Source: Paranoxybacillus vitaminiphilus
GTDB taxonomy: Bacteria > Bacillota > Bacilli > Bacillales > Anoxybacillaceae
Direction: 5' to 3'
NCBI RefSeq assembly: GCF_003259935.1
Contig: NZ_QLMH01000002.1
Location: 248,001 to 312,000, forward strand
Length of the DNA: 64,000 nt
Positions 48,433 to 57,195 of this stretch are shown piece by piece. Every line of letters starts with the position of its first letter. Position 1 is the first letter of the stretch. Both the position numbers and the translations under genes were made by a program. The notes beneath the pieces were generated by a model, which saw only the letters and a program-made list of their open reading frames with translations, made no database searches and was not told the DNA's origin.

Positions 48433-48762
48433 CCTGTTAACTCCTTTTACTCATATTGTCGAACGTTTATATGATGATAATACCATATTTTCGTGGTAAG
48501 CGATATAATAATCCGTACAAACTATAGATAAACCTTTTGAAATAATCGTTTTTTCTAAAAACAGTAAACAGTGGCGATCACTGTTTCTCTTATTTAGCAT
48601 CATCTTAAAATAAATTCCTTTACATGTGCAGCCTTATGAAAACGGAAGGTCCATTCCGATTGAGAACAGCAAATATATTTGCCAAATTTGAAAGCAGAGC
48701 GCACAGCTTCATGTTAAGCGCAAAACGTCACCCTTAAGATAACAAACTTTTACGAAAAAAAC
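48433..48762. other. Intergenic between nusB and the yqhY repeat
   Basis: Holds the nusB promoter region and the hairpin at 48553-48592. A 33-codon plus-strand frame near 48636 has no ribosome-binding site and was not called. Confidence 0.5.
48553..48592 (-). terminator. Hairpin with AT tails in the nusB-yqhY gap
   Basis: AACAGTG and CACTGTT pair around GCGAT, followed on the minus strand by TACTGTTTTT. It would end read-through from yqhY. Confidence 0.6.
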
Positions 48763-48872
48763 AAAAGGAGCTGACCTAAATGTAAAATGTCAGCCCTCCT
48801 GAACGATAATATATAGAACATAGCAATGGACAAAATACGATAGCGAGGCCAGACACTTATCGATCAGCCCTC
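48763..48872. repeat. Copy of the palindromic family after yqhY
   Basis: Outer arms are AAAGGAGCTGACCTAA and GATCAGCCCTCT. The inner right side keeps GCGAGGCCAGACAC, while the left side has collapsed to AATGTCAGCCC. The AT-rich centre (ATAATATATAG) is shared with other copies. It directly follows the yqhY stop. Confidence 0.72.
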
Positions 48873-48880
48873 TGTCTTAT

Positions 48881-49279
48881 TTACTGCTCGCTTTCCGGCT
48901 CGGCTTTTGGAGAATCGAATTGAATGCCGACGATGTGGACATTAATTTCATTCGTTTCTAACCCTGTCATATTCAATAATGCTTGACGAATATTTTCTTG
49001 CACCTTTTTGGCAACGTTCGGAATCGAGACACCAAAACGAACTAGGCAGTAAACATCGATCGTAATTCCTTCTTCTTTTAAATCAACTTTTACACCTTTG
49101 CCGTGGTTTTTCTTTCCTAAACGCTCAACGACGCCAGTAGCAAAGTTACCGCGCATCTGCGCTACACCGTCAACTTCGGAAGCCGCAATTCCTGCAATGA
49201 CTTCAATCACTTCAGGTGCGATTTCTACTTTTCCTAATGCATTCGTTTCTTGTTCCATTTCAAACACATGCTCTGACAT
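48881..49279 (-). CDS. yqhY: Asp23/Gls24-family protein YqhY
   Basis: The 132-aa protein has LGKVEIAPEVIEVIAGIAASEVDGVAQMRG and VYCLVRFGVSIPNVAKKVQENIRQALLNMTGL, the Asp23 core. It is encoded next to accBC in most Bacillaceae, and B. subtilis YqhY has been linked to control of acetyl-CoA carboxylase and lipid synthesis. No signal or membrane segment is seen. It is the third gene after accB-accC, with 21 bp spacing. Confidence 0.92.
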   Translation of the reverse strand: MSEHVFEMEQETNALGKVEIAPEVIEVIAGIAASEVDGVAQMRGNFATGVVERLGKKNHGKGVKVDLKEEGITIDVYCLVRFGVSIPNVAKKVQENIRQALLNMTGLETNEINVHIVGIQFDSPKAEPESEQ

Positions 49280-49300
49280 GAGGGCGCACCTCCATTTTCG

Positions 49301-50653
49301 TTATAATTTCATCACGTCATACATTTCAAGAAATTTTGTGTTGAAGTTCCCTTCCACAAATTTTTCATGTTCAAATAATTTTATGTGGAATGGAATCGTT
49401 GTATGAATTCCTTCAATGACAAATTCACTTAACGCCCGCTTCATCCGTGCAATCGCTTCTTCTCTTGTTGAGGCATGTACAATTAATTTCGCAATCATTG
49501 AGTCATAATAAGGCGGAATCATATATCCCGGATAAGCGGCAGAATCAACGCGGACGCCTAAACCGCCCGGCGGCAGGTACATGTTAATTTTCCCCGGTGA
49601 AGGCATGAAATTCTTCTCCGGATTTTCAGCATTAATGCGGCATTCAATCGCCCAGCCGTTAAATGTCACTTCTTCTTGGGTTAACGATAATTTTTCCCCT
49701 GAGGCAACACGGATTTGTTCTTTAATTAAGTCAACACCGGTAATCATTTCAGTAACAGGATGCTCCACTTGAATACGAGTATTCATTTCCATAAAATAAA
49801 ATTTCTTTGCCTTGTAGTCAAAAATAAATTCGACCGTACCTGCACCTGTGTAATCCACTGCTTTTGCTGCTTTTACTGCTGCCTCTCCCATCAGCTTGCG
49901 CGTTTCTTCGTCAAGCGCTGGTGAAGGAGCTTCTTCTACAAGTTTTTGCAGACGGCGTTGAATCGTACAGTCGCGCTCGCCAAGATGAATCACATTGCCA
50001 TAAGAATCAGCAAGCACTTGAATTTCAACGTGACGGAAATCCTCAATATACTTTTCAATATATACCCCTGGATTGCCGAATGCGGTTGCTGCTTCCTGCT
50101 GCGTAATATTGATTCCTTTAATCAGCTCTTGTTCATCTCTGGCGACGCGAATCCCTTTACCGCCGCCGCCGGCAGTTGCTTTTATAATAACAGGGTACCC
50201 GATTTCATTTGCAAGTGCAATGGCCTCGTCAATATTTTCAATAACCCCTTTTGAACCTGGAACAATCGGTACGCCCGCTTCGCGCATTGTTTCGCGCGCG
50301 ATATCTTTAATCCCCATTTTTGTAATGGCTTCCGGACTTGGACCTACGAAAATAATATTGCATTCACGGCAAAGTTCTGCGAAAGCTGCATTCTCCGCTA
50401 AAAACCCATATCCCGGGTGAACGGCATCGCATCCCGTTAACTTCGCCACGCTAATAATATTCGTAAAATTCAAATAGCTGTCTTTAGAAGCCGTCGGCCC
50501 AATGCAATACGCCTCATCCGCAAGCTGAACATGCAACGAATCACGGTCCGCTTCCGAAAACACCGCAACCGTTTCAATTCCAAGCTCTTTGCAGGCACGA
50601 ATCACCCGAACGGCAATTTCACCGCGATTGGCAATTAATAATTTTTTAATCAT
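49301..50653 (-). CDS. accC: Acetyl-CoA carboxylase, biotin carboxylase subunit
   Basis: The 450-aa ATP-grasp enzyme has [21 protein letters not shown] at the start, [14 protein letters not shown] near residue 158 (ATP loop), [19 protein letters not shown] near 235 and [18 protein letters not shown] near 285 (metal Glu and catalytic Arg). It carboxylates biotin on AccB for the first step of fatty-acid synthesis. It might also serve propionyl-CoA carboxylation with MmdA, which has no dedicated alpha subunit nearby; that is inference. Confidence 0.96.
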   Translation of the reverse strand: MIKKLLIANRGEIAVRVIRACKELGIETVAVFSEADRDSLHVQLADEAYCIGPTASKDSYLNFTNIISVAKLTGCDAVHPGYGFLAENAAFAELCRECNIIFVGPSPEAITKMGIKDIARETMREAGVPIVPGSKGVIENIDEAIALANEIGYPVIIKATAGGGGKGIRVARDEQELIKGINITQQEAATAFGNPGVYIEKYIEDFRHVEIQVLADSYGNVIHLGERDCTIQRRLQKLVEEAPSPALDEETRKLMGEAAVKAAKAVDYTGAGTVEFIFDYKAKKFYFMEMNTRIQVEHPVTEMITGVDLIKEQIRVASGEKLSLTQEEVTFNGWAIECRINAENPEKNFMPSPGKINMYLPPGGLGVRVDSAAYPGYMIPPYYDSMIAKLIVHASTREEAIARMKRALSEFVIEGIHTTIPFHIKLFEHEKFVEGNFNTKFLEMYDVMKL

Positions 50654-50668
50654 CGCTTTTCTGCTCCT

Positions 50669-51187
50669 TTATTCAGGTTTTACAAGGAATAAAGGTTGTC
50701 CATATTCAACTAGCTGCCCGTTTTTTACAAGCACTTCAACGATTTCTCCGCTTACTTCGGCTTCAATTTCATTAAACAGTTTCATTGCTTCAACGATGCA
50801 GACAACCGTATCTGGTTTTACTTTATCACCAACTTTCACATATGGCGGGGCATCTGGAGATGGTGCTGCGTAGAACGTACCGACCATCGGAGATGTGATC
50901 TTATGTAAGTTCTCAGTATTTACGGCTTCTTGCCTTGTTTTTTCTTCCTGCTTCACTTCGACCGTTTGTGCAGCAGGTTGAGCCGTTGTTGGTTGTACAG
51001 CTGGTTCTTGTTTTTGTGCCGGTGCAGCTGGCTCAACAACCGTTTGCTTCACAACCGCTTCAACAGGTGCAGCTAAGCCAGGCTTTTTCATATGAACTTT
51101 TGTACCTTCATTTTCATACACAAATTCTTCAATACTTGACTGATCGATAAGTCTGATAAGTTCGCGAATTTCTTGGATTTTCAACAT
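50669..51187 (-). CDS. accB: Biotin carboxyl carrier protein
   Basis: The 172-aa protein has an N-terminal helix domain ([22 protein letters not shown]), a Pro/Ala/Gln/Val linker, and the biotinyl domain with [17 protein letters not shown] (biotinylated Lys near 138). The usual motif is EAMKLMNEI; here Phe replaces Met after Leu. The ATG at 51187 follows AAGGGGTG; a frame starting 14 codons earlier is unlikely. It leads the accB-accC-yqhY operon. Confidence 0.95.
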   Translation of the reverse strand: MLKIQEIRELIRLIDQSSIEEFVYENEGTKVHMKKPGLAAPVEAVVKQTVVEPAAPAQKQEPAVQPTTAQPAAQTVEVKQEEKTRQEAVNTENLHKITSPMVGTFYAAPSPDAPPYVKVGDKVKPDTVVCIVEAMKLFNEIEAEVSGEIVEVLVKNGQLVEYGQPLFLVKPE

Positions 51188-51549
51188 AAACTTACACCCC
51201 TTGTTTCTCGACATTTGTTGAAATAACAAAAAAAGTGGAACATATTATCATGATACGATGACCTTTCCTTATATTTCAATATTTGTGTTAAGAATATTCT
51301 TAAAAGCTTTTTTAACACCTGATCATATAAACAATTATTATTATATAGCATTAATTTATTTTTTCTACTAAAAAATAATATGAGGCTGTCTAATAATGAC
51401 TCCCTTTGAACAATCTTTGTAATGAAGTCTTGTTTTTAGACAGCCCCGCTATTCATTTATCCCGCTATCTCCCACCTCTACATGCGGGAATCTTACAGAC
51501 TCTAGACAGCTATCATCAGTAGAGAATGAAGAAGCCTCTACTGCTTACT
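51188..51549. other. Gap between spoIIIAH and accB: promoter region and repeats
   Basis: AT-rich upstream region of accB, no gene. It contains the hairpin repeat at 51382-51447 and a REP-like hairpin (TCCCACC/GCGGGA, 51474-51493). Confidence 0.6.
51382..51447. repeat. Short palindrome sharing ends with the repeat family
   Basis: GAGGCTGTCTAA and TTAGACAGCCCC are the arms. The centre is unrelated to the full copies. It may serve as the spoIIIA operon terminator, as it lies 100 bp after spoIIIAH. Confidence 0.65.
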
Positions 51550-52116
51550 TTATTTTTGCGGCTGGAACTCGACCGCTACATCTTGTGCTTCGCCAATTTC
51601 TTTTTCAACAAGTTGAATGATTTCATTGGCCGCTTGTTTCGAATGTTCTTTCGCCTTTACAGTCACCCGTACTTCTTCGTTATCTACACGGACGAGCACT
51701 TCTTCATAGCCTTTTGATTTAATTAATGTTTCGAGCACAGCTTCTTTTTCGGAAATGTCAGCCAGTTTTTGAATTTTATCAAACGCTTCGCTTTTTTGTT
51801 CAGCAGTCGCTTCTGTCGAAGCAACAATCGCATTTAATTCTTCACGCAATTTGTTACGCTCATCTTCAATTTGCATGCGCAATGCAGTGAAGATCTCATC
51901 GCTGGCAATGCCGGATGTTACTTTGCCGTCTTCTGTCTCCTCAACAGTTACTTTTGCCTCACTATTTGTCTCCGTTGTTTTTTCTTTTGTTTCTTCTGTT
52001 TGATTCACAAAGGCGATATTTTCATTTGTTCCTTCCGGTGTTGTCACATAATAAACGGATAATACAACGACTAAACTGAGCATTGTCAATAACCAGACTG
52101 TTTGTTTTTTTAACAT
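51550..52116 (-). CDS. spoIIIAH: Stage III sporulation protein AH
   Basis: The 188-aa protein has one membrane helix near the N-terminus (TVWLLTMLSLVVVLSVYYVTT), an acidic linker and the C-terminal YscJ/FliF-like ring-building domain (IQKLADISEKEAVLETLIKSKGYEEVLVRV). In the mother cell it reaches through the septum to bind SpoIIQ of the forespore, forming the channel or feeding tube. Last gene of the spoIIIA operon. Confidence 0.95.
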   Translation of the reverse strand: MLKKQTVWLLTMLSLVVVLSVYYVTTPEGTNENIAFVNQTEETKEKTTETNSEAKVTVEETEDGKVTSGIASDEIFTALRMQIEDERNKLREELNAIVASTEATAEQKSEAFDKIQKLADISEKEAVLETLIKSKGYEEVLVRVDNEEVRVTVKAKEHSKQAANEIIQLVEKEIGEAQDVAVEFQPQK

Positions 52117-52131
52117 CTTTTCTCGTTCCTC

Positions 52132-52770
52132 CTATCCTTTTTTTGGCATGACGGCAACACGGTGGCTCGGGACATGAAGCACTCGCGTCACAGCTTCCAC
52201 AATCCATTTTTTTACTTGGATGTTATCTGCCCCTTTTGCGACAACTAACACCCCGCGAATTTCCGGTTTCTTTGTTGTCAAAACAATCGGCGTTTCTTCT
52301 TCTCCCTGACGGATAATGACTACCTCTTCATTCATCGAGTTGTCTTCTACGTTTCGTTTGCCTCCTTCACGGTCTGTTTCATCCGTTGTTTTCTGCTGTG
52401 TCGTCCGATTTTTTTCGAGAACTTTCATTTCTGTTGCATCAACATTGACAACAACCGTTACATCTTCTACGCCAACGATTGCTTCAAGGGCGCTCTTCAA
52501 TTGTTCTTCGTAACGTTCTTCATATTCTGCAATGCTTTTTGCTTTTGTATTGCTCTTCTGTCCGAAAACAGGTTGTGCATTCGGTTCGTTATTTTGAGAC
52601 ACAGCTACTGTTTCTGTATTTGTTTGTTTGCTTTCTCCAAATAGATTGCCGGCAAGCATGAAGGCGACACCGAGAAGAAGAATAACAATAACATAAGAAA
52701 AAGGTATCGCTTTTTTCTTGGCAGCCCCTTCATTTGATCGTGCCAATAAATGTTTGAAATGTTTAAACAT
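52132..52770 (-). CDS. spoIIIAG: Stage III sporulation protein AG
   Basis: The 212-aa protein has a membrane helix (FSYVIVILLLGVAFMLAGNLF, near residue 25) and a ring-building domain interrupted by a variable insert (MKVLEKNRTTQQKTTDETDRE), as in SpoIIIAG, which forms large rings. The ATG at 52770 after AAGGGGGAAG gives MFKHFKHL; an upstream start 14 codons earlier overlaps spoIIIAF and is less likely. Confidence 0.94.
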   Translation of the reverse strand: MFKHFKHLLARSNEGAAKKKAIPFSYVIVILLLGVAFMLAGNLFGESKQTNTETVAVSQNNEPNAQPVFGQKSNTKAKSIAEYEERYEEQLKSALEAIVGVEDVTVVVNVDATEMKVLEKNRTTQQKTTDETDREGGKRNVEDNSMNEEVVIIRQGEEETPIVLTTKKPEIRGVLVVAKGADNIQVKKWIVEAVTRVLHVPSHRVAVMPKKG

Positions 52771-52771
52771 C

Positions 52772-53392
52772 TTATCTTCCCCCTTCGACCCGGACAGCGA
52801 TTTTTTCCTCATCTATTTCCCATTGCTTCGCCAAAAATGAAGAAGTATCCATTGCCAGTTTTCCATGCTCATCTGTGCGGTTCATTGGTTCGGAGGTGTC
52901 AATCTCAATCGGCTGAACGCTTGGAACGATGTCGCTTTGTTCCTGTTTATCCGGTACAACAATCACTTCAATCAATTGAATATCGTCAGGAAAGCGAAGA
53001 TTTTCCTCCCTGCTTATTTCAAATTCAATCTCCTTAATTGTTAAACCATATTGATTCATCAACTCCTCAGCAACGTCTTTTTTCATCTGGACAGCCATTT
53101 GTTCTAAAATATATGCACGTTGTGAGGCTTGTATTTCTGTTTTCTTTTGTTCAATGACATTTTCTATTCCATTTTTTTCAGCATCGCCTCCAGCATGAAT
53201 CAAGGCAATGAGCTGATCGACATCAACCTTGAAGATTTTTAAAATAGGAGACAACATAATGAGAAGTAAAATGAGGCCAATGACCATTTTTACATATTTT
53301 TGCAGATTCGTAGATGGAAGCAATAAATCAATCACAATGGCTAATAAAATAAAAATGATAATGTTCGTGACCCATTCAACAATGAATGACAT
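52772..53392 (-). CDS. spoIIIAF: Stage III sporulation protein AF
   Basis: The 206-aa protein has two N-terminal membrane helices (EWVTNIIIFILLAIVIDLLL and VKMVIGLILLLIMLSPIL) and a soluble domain with ring-building-like character (EELMNQYGLTIKEIEFEI). The second ATG (53392, MSFIVEW) is six to seven bases after GGGGG; the first (53398) is directly against it. It belongs to the mother-cell side of the SpoIIIA-SpoIIQ complex. Confidence 0.92.
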   Translation of the reverse strand: MSFIVEWVTNIIIFILLAIVIDLLLPSTNLQKYVKMVIGLILLLIMLSPILKIFKVDVDQLIALIHAGGDAEKNGIENVIEQKKTEIQASQRAYILEQMAVQMKKDVAEELMNQYGLTIKEIEFEISREENLRFPDDIQLIEVIVVPDKQEQSDIVPSVQPIEIDTSEPMNRTDEHGKLAMDTSSFLAKQWEIDEEKIAVRVEGGR

Positions 53393-53405
53393 AACCATAC
53401 CCCCG

Positions 53406-54578
53406 CTAACGAACCATCATCGTTAAATTTCCAGCGGCAATAATTACCGTTAAACTGAGGAAAAACATGAATGAAACAATCGCCAGTGAGGCAAAAATAT
53501 AAATGACACTTTTGCTAATAATGCTTAAACTGGAAATGACAGGCCCGCCGCCAAGCGGCTGCAAAATGGCAGCCGATAGTTTATAAATGAAGGCAATCAC
53601 TAAGATTTTCATGGCCGGAAAGGCGGCAAGAATGAGCAAAACAGCCACCCCGACAATTCCAATCGTATTTTTTAATAACAATGACGCCGCAATCACCGTA
53701 TCCGTCGCATCCGTAAACATCCTGCCAACGACTGGAACAAAATTTCCTGTCACAAATTTCGCTGTTCGAATGGCGATTCCATCAGCAACCGCTGAGGACG
53801 CTCCTTTTACTGAAATGACGCCGATAAAAACCGTCAACACCACACCAAGCGAACCAATACTTATATTCGTTAACAATTGTGCCAATTGTGTCACTTTGTA
53901 ATGCTCCGTCATTGTGCTTACAATGCTTAAAAGTGCCGCAAGAAACAAAAGCGGAAGTGTGAAATGTTCGACAACCATTCCTGTTGTATTCATTAAAAAG
54001 ACGATAATCGGATGAAAAAATGCCGCAGATATAAGTCCGCCTGAAGAAGCCATTAGCGCCAACATCAAAGGAAGCAGCGCGATGATAAAGCCGCTCATCA
54101 CTTGAATGGTTTCGATCGCATAGTGCATCGCAATCCAAAAGCTGTTTAAAGCAATAATGATTAACACCATATAAACAACCGCATAAGCAACCTTGCTCAC
54201 CGCATGCTGCTCAAACGCATTTTGCAATGACTGCAAAAATTGGCTAAAAACAGTAAGCAATACAAGTATGCCAAGAAGCTTGCTATTGGCGAGCAGTTCA
54301 TAAAAAATAAATTTCATAAAGGCTTTTGACCATTCCCGAAGCGATAATTCTTTTTCACCGCTAATAAATTCGATAAATGAACCTTTTTGACTTTCCGGTA
54401 AAAAGCCGCCATATTCAGAAACAATTTCGTCCCAATATTGCTTAATGTCATCGACACCAAGCTTTTCAATCTGCTCCTGCATGATTTCTTTTGGCGGGGG
54501 AGAAGCTTGTACAACAAGCGGCAGCGACAAGAATAAAAAAAGAAGCACACTAAGTGCAGAAACGATTTTTCTTTTCAA
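53406..54578 (-). CDS. spoIIIAE: Stage III sporulation protein AE
   Basis: The 390-aa protein starts with a signal-like segment (KRKIVSALSVLLFLFLSLPLVVQA), followed by a soluble part (residues 30-100) and about seven membrane helices. It is the largest membrane component of the SpoIIIA complex. The chosen start is TTG at 54578, eight bases after AAGGAG; the ATG at 54596 lies upstream of that site and would put it inside the coding region. Confidence 0.9.
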   Translation of the reverse strand: MKRKIVSALSVLLFLFLSLPLVVQASPPPKEIMQEQIEKLGVDDIKQYWDEIVSEYGGFLPESQKGSFIEFISGEKELSLREWSKAFMKFIFYELLANSKLLGILVLLTVFSQFLQSLQNAFEQHAVSKVAYAVVYMVLIIIALNSFWIAMHYAIETIQVMSGFIIALLPLMLALMASSGGLISAAFFHPIIVFLMNTTGMVVEHFTLPLLFLAALLSIVSTMTEHYKVTQLAQLLTNISIGSLGVVLTVFIGVISVKGASSAVADGIAIRTAKFVTGNFVPVVGRMFTDATDTVIAASLLLKNTIGIVGVAVLLILAAFPAMKILVIAFIYKLSAAILQPLGGGPVISSLSIISKSVIYIFASLAIVSFMFFLSLTVIIAAGNLTMMVR

Positions 54579-54600
54579 TGAATCATCTCCTTGCATATGA

Positions 54601-54993
54601 CTATGATGATGGAATTAAACCAATCACCGTCTCAATAATCGCCGTTAAAATCGGAATCGCCATTGCTAAAATTAAAATTTTCCCTCCAAGCTCAATTTTC
54701 GAAGCAATCGCCCCTTGGCCGGCATCTTTGGAAATTTGTGCACCAAATTCAGCAATGTAAGCAATTCCGATAATTTTAAGTATCGTCTCTAAATAAATCA
54801 TGTTGACATTCGCATCAACAGCGATCTTTTGCAGCATGTGAATAATCGCGCCGATTTGATCGACTAAAAACAGAAAAATGACACATCCAACAAATACAGT
54901 TAATAAAAAGGCAATGTTTGATTTATGTTCGTTTAAAATAATGCTTAAAAACGTAGCGATTAAACCTAAGCCGACAATCTGCCAAATTTCAAT
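54601..54993 (-). CDS. spoIIIAD: Stage III sporulation protein AD, apparent AUU start
   Basis: The frame aligns with SpoIIIAD over its whole length (IEIWQIVGLGLIATFLSIIL, DQIGAIIHMLQKIAVDANVN, GIAYIAEFGAQISKDAGQGAIASKIELGGKI), about 130 aa with four membrane helices. Between the in-frame stop at 55006-55008 and the conserved start there is no ATG, GTG or TTG. AGGAGG is followed by eight bases and then ATT (54993); ATC (54996) is five bases away. AUU initiation is rare (the infC case). The first in-frame ATG (54837) would lose over 50 conserved residues. The ribosome site overlaps the spoIIIAC stop. Confidence 0.85.
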   Translation of the reverse strand: MEIWQIVGLGLIATFLSIILNEHKSNIAFLLTVFVGCVIFLFLVDQIGAIIHMLQKIAVDANVNMIYLETILKIIGIAYIAEFGAQISKDAGQGAIASKIELGGKILILAMAIPILTAIIETVIGLIPSS

Positions 54994-55005
54994 GATGGTT
55001 CCCTC

Positions 55006-55212
55006 CTAACTTTGAAATAAAAATACGGTTTTGATTTTTTGAAACAAGTCACTGACGATGGATGCAACCATAAACAAAATGTAAATAAAGCCGAGGAGAG
55101 TGACCCATTGGGCGTACTCCTTTTTTCCCATTTGATCGAGCACCGTGTGTAAAAAGGCAACAATAATTCCTACTCCCGCAATTTTAAAGATGATATCGAC
55201 GTCAATCCCCAT
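55006..55212 (-). CDS. spoIIIAC: Stage III sporulation protein AC
   Basis: The 68-aa protein has two membrane helices (VDIIFKIAGVGIIVAFLHTVL and QWVTLLGFIYILFMVASIV) joined by DQMGKKEYA, the SpoIIIAC/AD family pattern. It is a small integral part of the SpoIIIA channel. The stop TAG forms the start of the ribosome-binding site for spoIIIAD. Confidence 0.95.
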   Translation of the reverse strand: MGIDVDIIFKIAGVGIIVAFLHTVLDQMGKKEYAQWVTLLGFIYILFMVASIVSDLFQKIKTVFLFQS

Positions 55213-55232
55213 ACTTGCTGGCCCCCTATTTG

Positions 55233-55745
55233 TTACATCAATAAAATAATCAGCAGCAATCCCGCTAAAAATCCTAAGCTTTTCACCATTTTTTCATAGC
55301 GCGCTTTCTTTTCAAGCGCATCATGCTCTTCCCGTTCCAAATGAACAAGCGCCAGCCGAATTTGCTTTTGCTGCGCTGTCCGATCATACTGTCCGAGCGT
55401 TTCACCAAATTGCTTCATTACTTCCAGTTCACCGTTTTTTAATGACGTATATTTCCACACTTCTTCCAGACTTTCATCCCATGCTTGTTTGACGCTCGTT
55501 TCCCGATCCAGCAGTTTTTTAGAAAAGAGTTCAAATAGCCATGAAAGCGGCCGGGAAAGCTGTTTTGCCAAATGAAGTGACGCTTCCGATAACGGAGTAT
55601 GTCCGTACATAATTTCCGCTTCTAATGACTGCAATGCTGCCTTCAGCTGCCTTAATTGCCGCGGCCGTTCGCTTAAAAACCGCGCTGCTTCGAAACCTGT
55701 CCATGTTGTCGCCAACAAAATAAACAATGCTCCAATCAGCTTCAT
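55233..55745 (-). CDS. spoIIIAB: Stage III sporulation protein AB
   Basis: The 170-aa protein has helices at both ends (LIGALFILLATTWTGFEAARFLSERP and KSLGFLAGLLLIILLM) and a helical middle. It resembles GspF-type membrane proteins of secretion systems. RQLRQLKAALQSLEAEIMYGHTPLSEA is characteristic. It overlaps spoIIIAA by ATGA at 55742-55745. Confidence 0.94.
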   Translation of the reverse strand: MKLIGALFILLATTWTGFEAARFLSERPRQLRQLKAALQSLEAEIMYGHTPLSEASLHLAKQLSRPLSWLFELFSKKLLDRETSVKQAWDESLEEVWKYTSLKNGELEVMKQFGETLGQYDRTAQQKQIRLALVHLEREEHDALEKKARYEKMVKSLGFLAGLLLIILLM

Positions 55746-56668
55746 ATCATCACTCTCGTTTTTTCATAAAGCGTACGTCCTTGCGCATCCGTAATTCGCG
55801 CAATCGTTCCCGGACCATTTTCATTTGTCAACTCAATGAATCGTTTAAACACAGCTTGTTCCATAATCGGCCGCAATGTCGGGCGGCAAAGCAAATCTTC
55901 CCGCTTTCGGCCATGAACGGTCATAAATAAACCAACGCCAGCGTTCACCGCTTCTAGTATTGCTTCACTATCTTCCGCTCTGCCAATTTCATCGACAATT
56001 AAAACATCCGGGCTCATCGAACGAATCATCATCATCATTCCTTCCGCTTTTGGACAGGCATCAAGCACATCCACTCGCGGACCTAAATCAAATTGCGGAA
56101 TTCCTTTCACACACCCGGCAATTTCCGAACGTTCATCAACAATGCCAATTTTTTGCGGAAAAATCTTTTTGCTTTTCATTCCAGTACTTATCAGGCGGGC
56201 GATATCACGCAGCAGCGTTGTTTTTCCGGTTTGCGGTGAACCGATAATGACCGTATTCAGCCAACGCTGATGAAAAAGATAGGAAACCAGCGGCTCAGCA
56301 ACACCGATTTTTTGTCTGGCAATACGGATATTGAAAGATGTCACATGACGAATCGCTTTCACCCTTCCACCTTCCGTAATCACTTTTCCCGCTAGTCCAA
56401 CACGATGGCCTCCCTGTATCGTAATAAATCCCCGCTTCAATTCTTCTTCAATGGAGTAAATCGAGTATTGGCTCAATTTATTGAGAAGCTGCACACCGTC
56501 TTCTGCCGTAACATCATAATTTGGAAAATAGGATTTTCCCTGCACAATCATTTCCAACGGCCGCGCAACTCGGATGCGGATTTCTTCAAGCTGTTCACTC
56601 ATGGAAGGAGGCAGCTGTTGAACAACATGTAAAATTGATTTAGGCAAAATGGCGAATATTGCTTGCAC
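55742..56668 (-). CDS. spoIIIAA: Stage III sporulation protein AA (secretion-type ATPase)
   Basis: The 308-aa ATPase of the GspE/VirB11 type has EEIRIRVARPLEMIVQG near residue 28, Walker A GSPQTGKTTLLRDIAR near 145, and DVLIVDEIGRAEDSEA near 215. It powers the SpoIIIA machine from the mother cell cytoplasm. It is the first gene of the operon, behind the sigma-E-like promoter at 56701-56727. Confidence 0.95.
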   Translation of the reverse strand: MQAIFAILPKSILHVVQQLPPSMSEQLEEIRIRVARPLEMIVQGKSYFPNYDVTAEDGVQLLNKLSQYSIYSIEEELKRGFITIQGGHRVGLAGKVITEGGRVKAIRHVTSFNIRIARQKIGVAEPLVSYLFHQRWLNTVIIGSPQTGKTTLLRDIARLISTGMKSKKIFPQKIGIVDERSEIAGCVKGIPQFDLGPRVDVLDACPKAEGMMMMIRSMSPDVLIVDEIGRAEDSEAILEAVNAGVGLFMTVHGRKREDLLCRPTLRPIMEQAVFKRFIELTNENGPGTIARITDAQGRTLYEKTRVMI

Positions 56669-56700
56669 TTTCTCCTCCTCCTTGAAAATGGATTAGTTTA

Positions 56701-56727
56701 TGTTTATGGGACATAAAGACGCTTTAT
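56701..56727 (-). promoter_or_regulatory. Sigma-E-like promoter of the spoIIIA operon
   Basis: On the minus strand, ATA (56727-56725) and CATAAACA (56708-56701) are separated by 16 bases, the sigma-E spacing. The start codon of spoIIIAA follows about 33 bases downstream after AGGAGGAGG. Sigma-E control of this operon is established in B. subtilis. Confidence 0.6.
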
Positions 56728-56730
56728 GAC

Positions 56731-57012
56731 TTACTTATAAATAGCAAATAAGATAAAACCGACACCGATAACGATGAAAAATAGCTTTGAAAATGACAGC
56801 TCGTCTGTGAGCGATAAAAGACCGATTGTCATTGTCGTAATAAAAATAAGCGGACCGACGATCGCGAGAAAAGCGTTGACGGCAACCGCTTTTTTCACAT
56901 CGTTGAATAAAAGCATGAGAAGGGCAGCGGACAGTTCAATCGCAGCGGATAGAAGACGCAATCCCGCCATCGAAAGCACAGCCGGTTCTATCATCGACAG
57001 CCAACGTTTCAT
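56731..57012 (-). CDS. yqhV: YqhV family membrane protein
   Basis: The 93-aa protein has about three membrane helices (LLSAAIELSAALLMLLFNDVKKAVAVNAFLAIVGPLIFITTMTIGLL). It always lies beside spoIIIAA in Bacillaceae; the function is unknown. Its stop is a few bases from the spoIIIAA promoter. The ATG follows AGGAGGACACA. Confidence 0.88.
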   Translation of the reverse strand: MKRWLSMIEPAVLSMAGLRLLSAAIELSAALLMLLFNDVKKAVAVNAFLAIVGPLIFITTMTIGLLSLTDELSFSKLFFIVIGVGFILFAIYK

Positions 57013-57101
57013 TGTGTCCTCCTGTATTCACCATATGGAATTGCTAGTACAACCTATGCGGAAAAAAGAGGTTTCAGAAGGGAAATTTTTTAGAGGAATA
57101 A

Positions 57102-57190
57102 AAAAAGGGCTGACTAAAAAGTTGTCAGATCCCTTCACTGCAATTTGTGTATTGTAGGTGGGATGAGACACTTATGAGTCAGCCCTTTAG
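57102..57190. repeat. Copy of the palindromic family between efp and yqhV
   Basis: Arms are AAAAAGGGCTGACT and GAGTCAGCCCTTT. Inside are GTTGTCAGATCCC and GTGGGATGAGACAC. It directly follows efp and can act as its terminator. Confidence 0.75.
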
Positions 57191-57195
57191 ACAAA

